A DNA stretch of 64,000 nt from Muribaculum sp. Its GTDB lineage: Bacteria > Bacteroidota > Bacteroidia > Bacteroidales > Muribaculaceae. Of this stretch, positions 43,866-53,319 are shown in pieces; position 1 is the stretch's first letter, and each line of letters opens with the position of its first letter. Position numbers and translations under genes: made by a program. The stretch spans positions 4,306 to 68,305 of the forward strand of contig VSOZ01000010.1 in NCBI GenBank assembly GCA_009775095.1, given 5' to 3'. Below the pieces are notes generated by a model. That model was not told where the DNA came from and searched no databases. It saw nothing but the letters and a program-made list of their open reading frames with translations.

Positions 43866-46800
43866 TTAAAACGACAATGTCATACCTAAAGTATAAGTCT
43901 TGTTAAGAGGATACATACGGCCGAGATCATCGTCGGGATGCTCGGGGTCAACGAATTTCACGCCGGTGAAAGTCAACAGGTTATATGCATTCGCATAAAA
44001 ACGCAGACTCATGGATGACAACGCCTTGATACGCGGAAGAGTGTATCCGAGCTCAATGCTCTTCAAACGGAGATAGTTTGTGCTGACACGGTTAAACTCC
44101 GAGTTGCCTTTAGGATAACGGCCGGTAAAACCGTAGTAACCCTGTATCCATTCAGTCTTCGGGTCGTAAGGATCGGCGGTAGGATCAACCGGATGCCAAC
44201 GGTCGAGATACTGCTTAAGTGTACCACCGCCGTTAGAGCCCCATATCGAGTAAAGCGGCTCCTTGTATTCCATCGAGCCGAGAGCCGTACCCTGCCACAA
44301 CATGCTGAAATCGAATCCACGCCACTGCAGGCCGAGGTTAAGACTGAAGTTGACCCACGGAGTCTGGTCGAAAGCAAAAGGATGCTCGTCAAGACTGTTT
44401 ATCTCACCGTCGCCGTTCCAGTCCTCATATTTATAGTCGCCGGGGAGTACGTCGCGCTCTTTATAAATATTGTAAGCCCAGATGTCGGCCCAGCTCATAT
44501 AACGGCCGGCAGAAGTGTAGCCAAACTGCACACCCTGATAACGATGAGTCAAGTTGTCGTTGCGCCAACGATCATAAGAGTTGCCCCACGGTCCTTTCTC
44601 CGAAGCGGTCAGATATTTCTGGCGGGTAACGGTAGCCATACCGCGTATATTGTAGGTGAAGTCGCCTATTGTATTGCGGTGCGACACTACCAATTCAAGA
44701 CCGAACTGACGGTCACTGTCAAGGTTTTCACGGGGTGCGGTGGCGCCGACTACGGTAGGAAGGGCTCCCGAACGACGTGCAAAACGTCCGGTACGATAGC
44801 GGTTAAAGTAGTCAAACGAAACACCTAACATGCCGTTCCAAGCCTCGAAATCCACACCGAGGTCAAAGGTTTTGGACTTAAACCATGTTATGCCCACATT
44901 GGGGAGTGCCAGCGGGGTGGCTCCGTATATAAACTCGCTGCCGAATATATAACCGGGAGCGTACTGATTGTAATAGCCGTTCTCGGCATTGCCGCTTGTA
45001 GAAGGATAGGTGTAACCCATAGCCCAGTCATACTCCAGACTGCCGTCATCACCAAGCACACCATAGCTTGCACGCAATTTAAGCTGATTGATGAAATCAA
45101 GTGCCGAAATAGAGCGGAAAAGCGGTTCTTCAGATATACGCCAACCTCCGGATACAGACGGGAAGAAACCCCACTGATGACCCTTGGCAAACTTCGACGA
45201 ACCGTCATAGCGGAACTGTCCTTCAATCAAGTAACGATTTTTAAACGCGTAATTTACACGACCTATCAAGGCTTCATTGGCCGACTCGTAAAGATCGTTG
45301 TTGCCGCTATACATACCGCCTACCTGACCTTCGCCAACACCGGCGAGCAGGTAAGGCATCGAGAATGCAAGGTCGCGGCGTGCATAGAAGTTGTCGCCGT
45401 TGCGCTTCTGAACTTCCCAGCCGACTACGGCACCTACGTCATGGGCATCATTGAACTTGCGGTTATAGTTGAGCGTGAACTGGCCGAGTATCTGCGACTT
45501 ATCGAAATGCTCGCGCTGAAGGCGGCTGGGCGAGCTGTTGTTGAACAACTTCTGCACATAGTTGCCGGTCTTTTCGTCATAAGCATACTGATAGTACTCC
45601 TTACGGTAGCTCTCGTTGTTATCGGCACGATAATCATAGCTTATCATGGCTTTTCCCTGAAGTCCCTTGAGTATATCGGTATATTCTCCTAAATCAACAG
45701 TAACCGTAGCCGACGACTGGAAATATTTCTGTTTATACTTACGATGACCCGAAATGGATGAAGTCATCATGGCTATAGTATTCTGTTCAAGATCAAGACC
45801 GTCATAATTCAGCATGGTACCCTCGGCATCGGCATAGGCGGGGAAGAGCACACCCTGCTTCCAATAGTTGCGTATTATGTCAACCGAGCTTGCATATGGA
45901 GAGCGGCGTTCATCGGCGATACCGTTAACGTTAAGGTCAAACTTAACACCTTTTACCACCTGCGTGGATATGTTGGCACGGAGATTGTATTTGTCATAAT
46001 TGAGGTCGCCGGAGCGGAATATACCCTCTTGGTACATATAACCGAAGCTGACATAGAACGTAGAACGCTCATTACCGCCCGAGATCGTGATATCATGCTG
46101 GGTCTGCGGAGCCCAATCCGAAAAGACGAGGCCGTTCCAGTCGGTCTGGCGGCGTGTGCCGTTAAGGAATGCCTCGAAGTCGGCCTCCTTATATATAAGC
46201 GAGCCACCGTTGATGTTATTCATCGACATCTCGTTATAAAGCGTCATAGCGTCGAAGGCATTGGCAAGAGTGGGCATATTGGCCGGCTTCTGGAATGTAA
46301 ACGAACCGCTGTAAGCAAATTTTGTCGATCCCGCACTACCCTTCTTGGTTGTCACGAGCACAACACCGTTGGCTGCACGCACACCGTAGATGGCGGCCGA
46401 CGCATCCTTCAGTACCGATATATCCTCTATATCGTTTGCATTCAAGCGCTGAAACTCCTCAACACTGCGGGGCACACCGTCAATGACCACAAGCGGACTG
46501 CCAAGGCCGCGGATGTCAAATGCGTTGGCATAAGTACCGGGCTCGGAGCTCTTCTGCCATACACGCAGACCGGGTATACGGCCGGTGAGCATGTTCTGCG
46601 GGTTTTCATTTTTCGTCTGTATCATCTCATCACCCTTGATACCGGCCACAGCTCCGGTTATTGAGCCTCGGCGCTGTGTACCGTAACCGATAACGACGAC
46701 TTCATCCATAAGAGTGGCGTCAGTCTCCATAAGCACATTGATGACGGAGCGTCCGTTGACCTTCTCCTCAACGCCTTTCATACCTATGAACGAGAATACG

Positions 46801-47036
46801 AGAGTGCCGTTGTCAGGCACATTTATAGAGTAGTTTCCGTCAAAGTCTGTCGCCGTGGCTACAGTTGAATTCTTGACTGTGACGGTAGCGCCTATCACCG
46901 GTTCATTTTCGGTATCGATGACCGTACCGGTTACCGTAATGGTCTTCTGTGCAAGGATGTCAGCGGGAAACACTGTCAACAGTGCAGCCGCGACTATGCA
47001 CGATATACCATGTCGAATCTTATCGAAATTCCTCAT
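43866..47036 (-). CDS. SusC/RagA family TonB-dependent outer-membrane transporter
   Basis: 1056 residues with a signal peptide (about 1-29). Residues 33-105 form a carboxypeptidase-regulatory-like domain (TVTGTVIDTENEPVIGATVT). The SusC linker DEVVVIGYGTQRRGSITGAV (113-132) and the plug domain (LRVWQKSSEPGTYANAFDIRG) follow. The rest is a 22-strand barrel ending GMTLSF. It imports glycan fragments across the outer membrane in a clamshell complex with SusD. It lies 16 nt after the GH76 gene. Confidence 0.96.
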   Translation of the reverse strand: MRNFDKIRHGISCIVAAALLTVFPADILAQKTITVTGTVIDTENEPVIGATVTVKNSTVATATDFDGNYSINVPDNGTLVFSFIGMKGVEEKVNGRSVINVLMETDATLMDEVVVIGYGTQRRGSITGAVAGIKGDEMIQTKNENPQNMLTGRIPGLRVWQKSSEPGTYANAFDIRGLGSPLVVIDGVPRSVEEFQRLNANDIEDISVLKDASAAIYGVRAANGVVLVTTKKGSAGSTKFAYSGSFTFQKPANMPTLANAFDAMTLYNEMSMNNINGGSLIYKEADFEAFLNGTRRQTDWNGLVFSDWAPQTQHDITISGGNERSTFYVSFGYMYQEGIFRSGDLNYDKYNLRANISTQVVKGVKFDLNVNGIADERRSPYASSVDIIRNYWKQGVLFPAYADAEGTMLNYDGLDLEQNTIAMMTSSISGHRKYKQKYFQSSATVTVDLGEYTDILKGLQGKAMISYDYRADNNESYRKEYYQYAYDEKTGNYVQKLFNNSSPSRLQREHFDKSQILGQFTLNYNRKFNDAHDVGAVVGWEVQKRNGDNFYARRDLAFSMPYLLAGVGEGQVGGMYSGNNDLYESANEALIGRVNYAFKNRYLIEGQFRYDGSSKFAKGHQWGFFPSVSGGWRISEEPLFRSISALDFINQLKLRASYGVLGDDGSLEYDWAMGYTYPSTSGNAENGYYNQYAPGYIFGSEFIYGATPLALPNVGITWFKSKTFDLGVDFEAWNGMLGVSFDYFNRYRTGRFARRSGALPTVVGATAPRENLDSDRQFGLELVVSHRNTIGDFTYNIRGMATVTRQKYLTASEKGPWGNSYDRWRNDNLTHRYQGVQFGYTSAGRYMSWADIWAYNIYKERDVLPGDYKYEDWNGDGEINSLDEHPFAFDQTPWVNFSLNLGLQWRGFDFSMLWQGTALGSMEYKEPLYSIWGSNGGGTLKQYLDRWHPVDPTADPYDPKTEWIQGYYGFTGRYPKGNSEFNRVSTNYLRLKSIELGYTLPRIKALSSMSLRFYANAYNLLTFTGVKFVDPEHPDDDLGRMYPLNKTYTLGMTLSF

Positions 47037-47052
47037 AGTTTAATATTTAAAG

Positions 47053-48501
47053 TTAATTTTTGGTAAGTTCATATTTTGCAAGAACGGCATACTCGGCGGC
47101 AAACGTGAAAGTAAACATACCCTCAACCTTATTGTTGCCCTTGTCATGACTCCAGCCTACAAGCAGATTGGTAGGAAGCATATGCTTATACAAATGATGT
47201 TCGTAAGCATAGTCAAGATTGTTCTGGAATGCCGCAATACAGTCGGCCACATTATTGGCCGTGGTCGATGCGTCGACATAGCTGCGCATCAACACTCCGT
47301 TAAACCAGTTGTTAAAGCCGTTGATGTCAAAAGTAAAGTATCCGGGATGAGTGGCACCGAACTTGGCAAAATATTTGAAACTTTTTGCAACGAGTTTATC
47401 AGTATCGGTCTTATATACGGCATCGCCGGTAGCGCGATAAAGATCGGCACCGCCCGATATCATCGTACCGCTGTTGTACGACAACGGAGCACCCGCACGG
47501 TCATTGAGCTTGGTATTCTTGCGGTATCTCACACCGTCAACCACCTCATAGGCGATATCGCCCTCGGCTCCGCCCATCATGTCGGCATACACACCCTGTT
47601 CGGGGATGAACAGATTGCGCTTCTGGTAGTCGTATACCGCCTTGGCAAATTCAAGGTAATAGTCACTCTTCTTTTCAGTACGCTTTTTACGCGAATTGTC
47701 GGGGGCAATATATCCGTAAGTGACCTCGTCGGCTTTACCCTTGTAAATCTCGTGCAACCATACGAGCGGACTTACGAGCGGCCCATTGCTGCAAGAGTGC
47801 TTTGTCACATAACCGGGCCCCCAAGGTATACCGCCGTTCTGCTCACCATTCTCATCAAGAGTGCAGTCCCAGCCATCGAGCACATAGTCGGCAAGATACT
47901 CGGCTTTTGCAAGATATTTTGCCTCGCCGGTGACTCTGTACGCTTCTATCAGCTCACGGATAAGCCACATCTGGTCGTCATACACATTAAGTATACCGTC
48001 AACCTGCGCGCCGCCTTTCTCCCCGCCACGGTTCACTCCGTACACGCTCCACTCCTTGGTCTGAGTGAATGATGTGAGCGTATAGGTGCCCATGTAATAG
48101 TCGAGATTGTCATAAAGACTTGACAGCAAGTCTTTGTAACGGGCGAAGTTAGCATCGTAAAGTGAGGTTATGCCCGACTTATGCTGCTGCTCGAGAGCAT
48201 GAAGTATGGCATTGACAGCCTCGATAGAAGCCGTATACATCCACACACTTCCCTTTTCGTCGGAACGGCTGTCGGTATAAGGATTGTAGTAACGGGCCAT
48301 CGCCATGCCGTCGCCGGAAAAATAATTGGTTACGGCATTGTCGACAAGTTCCATCGCGCGCTCGACATTTCTGCACGATAATTCAGCGGGCGTCAGGTCC
48401 TCTTTATTTACGTTTTCGTCCGGAGCTTTATCGTCATCAGAACAGCTGCATGAGCCTATGAGCAACAGCGATGAAGCAAATATGGTAAATATTTTATTCA
48501 T
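47053..48501 (-). CDS. Glycoside hydrolase family 76 lipoprotein (endo-alpha-1,6-mannanase)
   Basis: 482 residues from the ATG at 48501, where the lipoprotein signal begins (MNKIFTIFASSLLLIGSC-SC-SDDD). A longer reading to 48540 adds a basic leader. The acidic run after Cys suggests export to the cell surface. The (alpha/alpha)6 fold holds the GH76 catalytic Asp pair in ILNVYDDQMWLIRELIEAY. Supporting segments are NGGIPWGPGYVTKHSCSNGP and YNSGTMISGGADLYRATGD. GH76 enzymes cut the alpha-1,6-mannan backbone of fungal mannan. Being surface-located and next to SusC/D fits a depolymerase that feeds the importer. Confidence 0.92.
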   Translation of the reverse strand: MNKIFTIFASSLLLIGSCSCSDDDKAPDENVNKEDLTPAELSCRNVERAMELVDNAVTNYFSGDGMAMARYYNPYTDSRSDEKGSVWMYTASIEAVNAILHALEQQHKSGITSLYDANFARYKDLLSSLYDNLDYYMGTYTLTSFTQTKEWSVYGVNRGGEKGGAQVDGILNVYDDQMWLIRELIEAYRVTGEAKYLAKAEYLADYVLDGWDCTLDENGEQNGGIPWGPGYVTKHSCSNGPLVSPLVWLHEIYKGKADEVTYGYIAPDNSRKKRTEKKSDYYLEFAKAVYDYQKRNLFIPEQGVYADMMGGAEGDIAYEVVDGVRYRKNTKLNDRAGAPLSYNSGTMISGGADLYRATGDAVYKTDTDKLVAKSFKYFAKFGATHPGYFTFDINGFNNWFNGVLMRSYVDASTTANNVADCIAAFQNNLDYAYEHHLYKHMLPTNLLVGWSHDKGNNKVEGMFTFTFAAEYAVLAKYELTKN

Positions 48502-48525
48502 GTTTTTCGGTTTTTTCAAGTTCCA

Positions 48526-48554
48526 CCGTCGCCGCCACAAATCAGCGGCAACGG
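48526..48554 (-). other. Intercistronic hairpin in the PUL operon
   Basis: CCGTCGCCGC (48526-48535) pairs with GCGGCAACGG (48545-48554) with one wobble. No U-run follows on the minus strand, so it looks like an mRNA stabiliser or processing site and not a terminator. Confidence 0.45.
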
Positions 48555-48578
48555 CAGAAACTATAGATATACTGAATT

Positions 48579-50405
48579 TTAGTTGATCGTCATGTTGTAG
48601 AGCAATAGCTTACTTTCATCGCCGTTGTCCTCTCCCTTGAATACGCCGATTGCCAGCACTACATCCTGACCGTCAAACTGCGACAGGTCATAGACAAACG
48701 AAGCATAAGCATCGGGATCGCCCGCACTACCGCTGTCATGCTTGAACTTCCAGCAGCCGTCAGGAGCTGCGGCGGCTTCCTGAGCGGTATTGGATATCGG
48801 CTGCAGATGAGTTACTGTTCCGTCGTTCTGTATTGCAGTGAGCTTAAAGAAAGTATAGTTAGAACCGAAATTACGGGTTTTAAGAGTAAATTGGTTATGA
48901 CCTGCAGCTATCGAGAACTTGGCATAGAAGTATGATTCCGGAGTCACGGTATTGACGGGAGTACCACTTCCGCGAGTCTTGATAAGATAACCTTCGCTCG
49001 GGAATACTTCAGGGTCTTTCTTGACAGGCATGAACGACCACTCGGCGGCTACATGATCGACTGCACGCCAGCTGCGGTAAGCATTTACATAGCTGTCGCG
49101 GTTGCCGCTCTCGGGGCTGATACCGGTGAATACCGACTTGGTATGAGGCATGGTCGAACGCACCATTTCCATAGTCATCTTCCAGTCATCGAGTCCGGGA
49201 ACCTCAGTACCGGGAAGCCATTCCCAACCGTCGATGCCCTCTTTTGCAAATGCTATACGGCGGAGTACAAACTGCTTCCAATAGTCGCCTTCCTGCTGAC
49301 GGAATGTACCTATGGCTATGATAACTTCCTTGTCAATGTATTCACTTAGATCTATGGCAAATGATTGATAGGGTTCTGAAGCGAGTGTGCGTACACCACC
49401 TATGAGTTTGGCCTTCGGATCAGCGTCTGACAGATCCACCACCTGAACGCCCCAATATGCCGGCGCATCGTCACTTGCATTATGGGTACGGGCCTGCACC
49501 GTCATCACCTTGTTGTCGGCGGTTATAAGCTTACTGCCAAATACAAATGAGTCAAATACTTCCATATCTACAGGATTGTTCTTCTGGTCGTCCTTGCTGT
49601 TGCGTATGCGCAGGGTCGTACCTTCGTTCTGCTCGTCCCAATCACCACGGAAGTCGAGAGTACACATATAGTTACATGCCCAGTCCCAATGAGGATAATG
49701 CTCGGCGGCGCGTCCGCCGCGATATTCGTTGTAGTACCATTTTTCAGCTTCACGCAGATCATCGATAGTAAGACCGCGGAGTATTTCCGTACCACCCATG
49801 GCGAGATCCATGACAGCCACACCGTCAACAAACTGATCCACCTTTATTTTCTTTACTATAGTAGCGTAGCCTTCCTTCTCATATGTTACGGTATAATCAG
49901 CCAGCGGGAGATTGCCTATCTCATATGTACCGTCGGCTGCCGTAACGGCTTTCTGTGACTCACTGATGCTTACCGTAGCACCTGCAAGGGGAGCGCCCCC
50001 GTTAGATGAGTCCACGACAGTACCGCGTATTTTGGCGGCTGCGTAAGCAAGATTGGGATTTACCATGGCTATCAAGTCATTGTTAAATTTGTCGGCAACA
50101 ATAGTCACACTTACCGACTGATAGTCGTCTTTAGTGAATGTGACAATATGAGACCCTACAGATAGATTCTCGATTTTGTACACACCCTGAGAGTTGGTGG
50201 TAGCTGTAGTAGCTCCCGGATCGTCGGTAGTTACCGATACTCCTTCAATAGGAGTCTCAAACTCATCGGTCACCTGACCGGTAAGCGTACCATACTGTAC
50301 AGGACCTTCATCGTTCTTGTCATCTGAACATGACGGGGACACAAACGCCATACCCGTCAAAAGGGTTGCGAGTCCCATGGTTTTTAGCACTTTTTTCAAG
50401 TTCAT
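48579..50405 (-). CDS. Surface glycan-binding-type lipoprotein with regulatory-like and discoidin-like domains
   Basis: 608 residues with a lipobox VSPSC-SDDKNDE (Cys26) and an acidic surface-export signal. Two carboxypeptidase-regulatory-like domains follow: about 38-118 (TLTGQVTDEFETPIEGVSVT) and 127-203 (IRGTVVDSSNGGAPLAGATV). Two beta-sandwich modules follow, one ending about residue 390 and one from about 440 to the C-terminus. Both have the SFAIDLSEYIDKEVIIAIGTF / SFVYDLSQFDGQDVVLAIGVF pattern, an internal duplication. No catalytic motif is evident. It is the first gene of the PUL operon and probably captures the substrate at the surface. Confidence 0.78.
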   Translation of the reverse strand: MNLKKVLKTMGLATLLTGMAFVSPSCSDDKNDEGPVQYGTLTGQVTDEFETPIEGVSVTTDDPGATTATTNSQGVYKIENLSVGSHIVTFTKDDYQSVSVTIVADKFNNDLIAMVNPNLAYAAAKIRGTVVDSSNGGAPLAGATVSISESQKAVTAADGTYEIGNLPLADYTVTYEKEGYATIVKKIKVDQFVDGVAVMDLAMGGTEILRGLTIDDLREAEKWYYNEYRGGRAAEHYPHWDWACNYMCTLDFRGDWDEQNEGTTLRIRNSKDDQKNNPVDMEVFDSFVFGSKLITADNKVMTVQARTHNASDDAPAYWGVQVVDLSDADPKAKLIGGVRTLASEPYQSFAIDLSEYIDKEVIIAIGTFRQQEGDYWKQFVLRRIAFAKEGIDGWEWLPGTEVPGLDDWKMTMEMVRSTMPHTKSVFTGISPESGNRDSYVNAYRSWRAVDHVAAEWSFMPVKKDPEVFPSEGYLIKTRGSGTPVNTVTPESYFYAKFSIAAGHNQFTLKTRNFGSNYTFFKLTAIQNDGTVTHLQPISNTAQEAAAAPDGCWKFKHDSGSAGDPDAYASFVYDLSQFDGQDVVLAIGVFKGEDNGDESKLLLYNMTIN

Positions 50406-50493
50406 GGTTAAAGTATTAAAAGTTAATTATTGGTATTATTTTGTATTCAGGTTATTTTGCACCGGCCTGATTACAGTCGCAAATTAGAAACGA

Positions 50494-50502
50494 CAAAGGT
50501 TA
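50494..50502 (-). promoter_or_regulatory. Probable -7 region of the PUL operon promoter
   Basis: The minus strand reads TAACCTTTG, one base longer than the TAnnTTTG consensus. That would suit a weak, activator-dependent promoter. The leader to the first ATG (50405) would be about 80 nt. Confidence 0.4.
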
Positions 50503-50529
50503 GATTTAGGGTTAAAATAGGGTTAAAAT
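50496..50529 (-). promoter_or_regulatory. Tandem 11-bp direct repeats, candidate operator of the PUL
   Basis: AGGGTTAAAAT occurs perfectly twice back-to-back (50508-50518, 50519-50529). A degenerate copy, AAGGTTAGATT (50496-50506), overlaps the -7 region. The two exact copies occupy the place where a -33 element would be. SARP activators elsewhere bind direct repeats with 11-bp periodicity just upstream of the core promoter. Confidence 0.6.
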
Positions 50530-50532
50530 GCG

Positions 50533-50569
50533 AAAAAAAGCATTAATCGGGCAAAAATAACCCTCGATT
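50533..50569 (-). terminator. Probable terminator of the regulator gene
   Basis: AATCGGG (50545-50551) pairs with CCC-CGATT (50561-50569, one bulged T). On the minus strand a run of seven T (50539-50533) follows 5 nt later. It separates the regulator from the PUL promoter. Confidence 0.45.
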
Positions 50570-50600
50570 TAACATTTTGCACACTGCCGTTATAACGACA

Positions 50601-53119
50601 CTATACTCCCCAGTAGTCACTGAAAGGAGTCGGATAATCCTCTCCTGAGGTTCTGCGATACTCATCGATAAACCGACGATAGACCCCACGGGCGGTATTT
50701 TCCTTTTTAAGCATATATAATGACTTCAATTCATAGGACAGAGCCGACTCATTAACGGGATCGATATTAAACTCGGCCTCGGCAAAATCTACGGTATGTT
50801 TATAATCGTAGGAATTGAACGCATCGGCCATCTTGATGAGCAGCGTACGTTCAAGACGGGCCTCTACATGACGCTTGAAGTCATCGAATATCGACTCGTC
50901 AAAATTGCACAAAAATTTTCCTCTTGATATGATGTCAAGAAATTCCCGAGTGTTAGCGGACGGTTCTTCCGGATTCTCTATAAAATCAAGGCATCGCAGA
51001 TAGTCGCAATAAAGAGCTCCGGTCATCACAAATTTGAATCGTCCCTTGTCATAAAGGAGTTCTATGCCGTCAAGTTCCGATAAAATCTTTCGCAGATGAT
51101 TCATAGCCACCCCTCGTGAATTTTTAACTTTATCCTTTGACTTTTCAGGCCATATCAGACTGCTGAGCAACTGCGACGATATACCGTCGCCATCGCTATA
51201 TTGCATGACCAGACACATTATCTGCTTTATACGAGCCGTAAACATGTAAGTTATGTCACGCTTATCACGATTATATACCGTAAAATCGCCAAAGAAGTAT
51301 ATACAATTGGCTCTCTCAGGCTTTTTACCGGCAAGCTCCTCTGCCAAATCGCTACTAAAGTGTATATCAGCAGGTTGTATAGGGGGGGGGATTTGCGACG
51401 TCGCTTCATAAGCCATATTGCCGCGACAAAAGCCACAACTGCGACAAGAACCACGATAACCCATATATATATGTATGAATGCGAACCGGCTCCTGAAAAA
51501 CGAGAAAACGATACCGGAGGAAAAGACAGTGAATAGATCTTAAGGGTAGATCGCACATCATTATCCGACTCCTGAACGGTAACATATATACGGCCGGCTC
51601 TTTCGTTGTAATAAAGATGAGCGTTAGTGGTTATTTTATCGGATTTTATGGGTATAGAATCGCCAAGCACTTCATTTGCACCGTCTTTTATCGAAAAACG
51701 ATAAAGTTTCAGATATGAATCCGATACGCTTTCAGGATATCGTAATACATAGAATGTAGAATCATCGGTCACCAGCATACCACGGGCCGGAGCCGTATTC
51801 AATCCTTTCTCCTGAAGTTCCCACAATTTTTCAACAGTTCGGGTGTTAAGATCTATACGATGCAGATCATAGAAATATCGTCGGCCCACAATCTGTTCAC
51901 CCGATTCATTTCCCATGCCGCCAAATATATAAGCCGACCTGTTTGAATCAAGATAACCGGCAGCGACAAAATAACGGGGGGCAATGACGTCGCCTTTAAG
52001 CGAATCCACACGCACCCAGTTTTTACAATCGAAATCGTAACGATAAAGAGTGTTACTGAAATGCATATTTCCGAATCCGCCAAATATAGCATGCATATTA
52101 TCTACCGGATCGCAGAAGGCATCATGATGGTGCAATTGCCATACAAGTTCACTTTCACTCTCGACCCTCCATGAAAAATCGTCAAGATCAAGGCTCGCTA
52201 TAGTAGGACCGCTATTTGAAAAATCATGAAACACCTCGTACACATATAACCTGTTGTTTATATCGTCGACAAAAGTATTGGCGAGAAACAACGGCACCGG
52301 ACACCGCTCCCCAAAAGCCTGTTGTTGCTTCGCCCCGGTAGCGGCATCGTAAATCATAATCGAATCCCGATTGAAATAATAGATTTTATTGTGTCGGGCG
52401 TCATAGCATGTGCCGGCATTGGATTCTGACGAGAACTCAGCCACTTTATTCCAGTGATAAGCATCGTTTATAAGCCATACGGGATTCGTCACCTTTCCAC
52501 ACGCGGTACCGACTGTATTATGTACGACATCACCTCGTGACTCGTCAAGTGGGAAACTATAGGCCGGCATACCGTTTATGACAAGATTATCAATAGCTAT
52601 TGAAGGCACATCTATTATATAATCGCTTTTACCGAAAACAATTTCCGGGCACAGCTCATGAGGCAATTGCTCCACACGACACTTCATAACCTGATTGTTT
52701 ACCGACAATATCACTTCCCGTCCCAACAGATTGAAAGTCAATTTTACCGGAAACCAATGTTCTTTTGTTACTTCAGCCTGATTGAGTGACATGTCGATAA
52801 GCACATTGTGACCTTCATGGTTGACTCTGAACCGATAGCTATCGCCCCATCTGTCACAAAACAGATTATATATGCCCGATGAATTGCCGTCGCCCGTTCT
52901 TACACGAAGCACATATCCGGCTTCTACCGACGGATAAATAGCCATCCTGAAACTGACAGACACAGAATCGCGAAACAGCGGTCCGCTGCCGTCGAATACA
53001 TCGAAGGAAGTACGCTTCATTATGGGATAGCTCGAGTCATAAAACTTCAATCCATAAGCCCATGCCGTCTGCGCGACCAACAGAGTAAATATGAGATAAA
53101 GACTTTTAAGTTTATTCAT
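50601..53119 (-). CDS. Membrane-spanning LamG/Kelch sensor with SARP-type output, frameshifted at a C9 tract
   Basis: As sequenced there are two pieces. The first starts at the ATG at 53119 and reads through 577 genuine residues and then 46 out-of-frame ones, to a stop at 51251. The second is a downstream frame ending at 50601. Adding one C to the C9 run gives an 839-residue protein. Its domains are: a signal peptide (1-21); a LamG/concanavalin-like domain (about 25-190); a Kelch-type propeller (about 200-520, with AIFGGFGNMHFSNTLYRYD and AYIFGGMGNES repeats); one membrane helix (about 549-571) followed by KRRRKS; then an OmpR-like winged helix (CIYFFGDFTVYNRDKRDITY, IWPEKSKDKVKNSRGVAMNH) and a BTAD-like helical end. 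It probably senses periplasmic glycan and activates the PUL just downstream. Confidence 0.75.
51382..51390 (-). repeat. C9 homopolymer at the frameshift in the PUL regulator
   Basis: Nine G on the plus strand (nine C in the mRNA), directly after the codons for RRRK at the inner face of the membrane helix. C10 or C7 joins sensor and output frames; C9 does not. Confidence 0.95.
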
Positions 53120-53199
53120 CGTTGAAGATATCGCGGTTATTTGCACATCCTTGTCGCATCTCTTTCATGGTAATCGAAATTGCAGAAAGGATTTCATTG

Positions 53200-53207
53200 C
53201 AAATATA
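53200..53207 (-). promoter_or_regulatory. -7 box of the PUL regulator gene
   Basis: The minus strand reads TATATTTG, about 80 nt before the ATG at 53119. Confidence 0.45.
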
Positions 53208-53250
53208 AATATTTTAATTTAATTTTCATCATATAACATCATTTAATATT

Positions 53251-53290
53251 AAAATAAAAGCGCCCGGCAGCAATGGCTTCCGGACGCTCT
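53251..53290 (-). terminator. Terminator of tyrS
   Basis: AGCGCCCGG (53259-53267) pairs with CCGGACGCT (53280-53288) with one G-T wobble. On the minus strand TTTTATTTT follows. It lies 30 nt beyond the tyrS stop. Confidence 0.75.
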
Positions 53291-53319
53291 ATATGGTTAT
53301 AGCGGGAGATATCCAACCG

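Noticed and set aside
51251..51381. The 46-residue tail after the C9 tract as a genuine C-terminus of a separate sensor protein
   Set aside because: The tail has no family resemblance, while the alternative frame immediately gives a well-formed winged-helix domain. The tail is more likely out-of-frame sequence.
51391..51464. Start codon at 51464 for an independent cytosolic regulator
   Set aside because: The residues before the tract in that frame (Cys/Gly/Arg-rich) overlap the membrane-helix codons of the sensor and look like a shadow frame.
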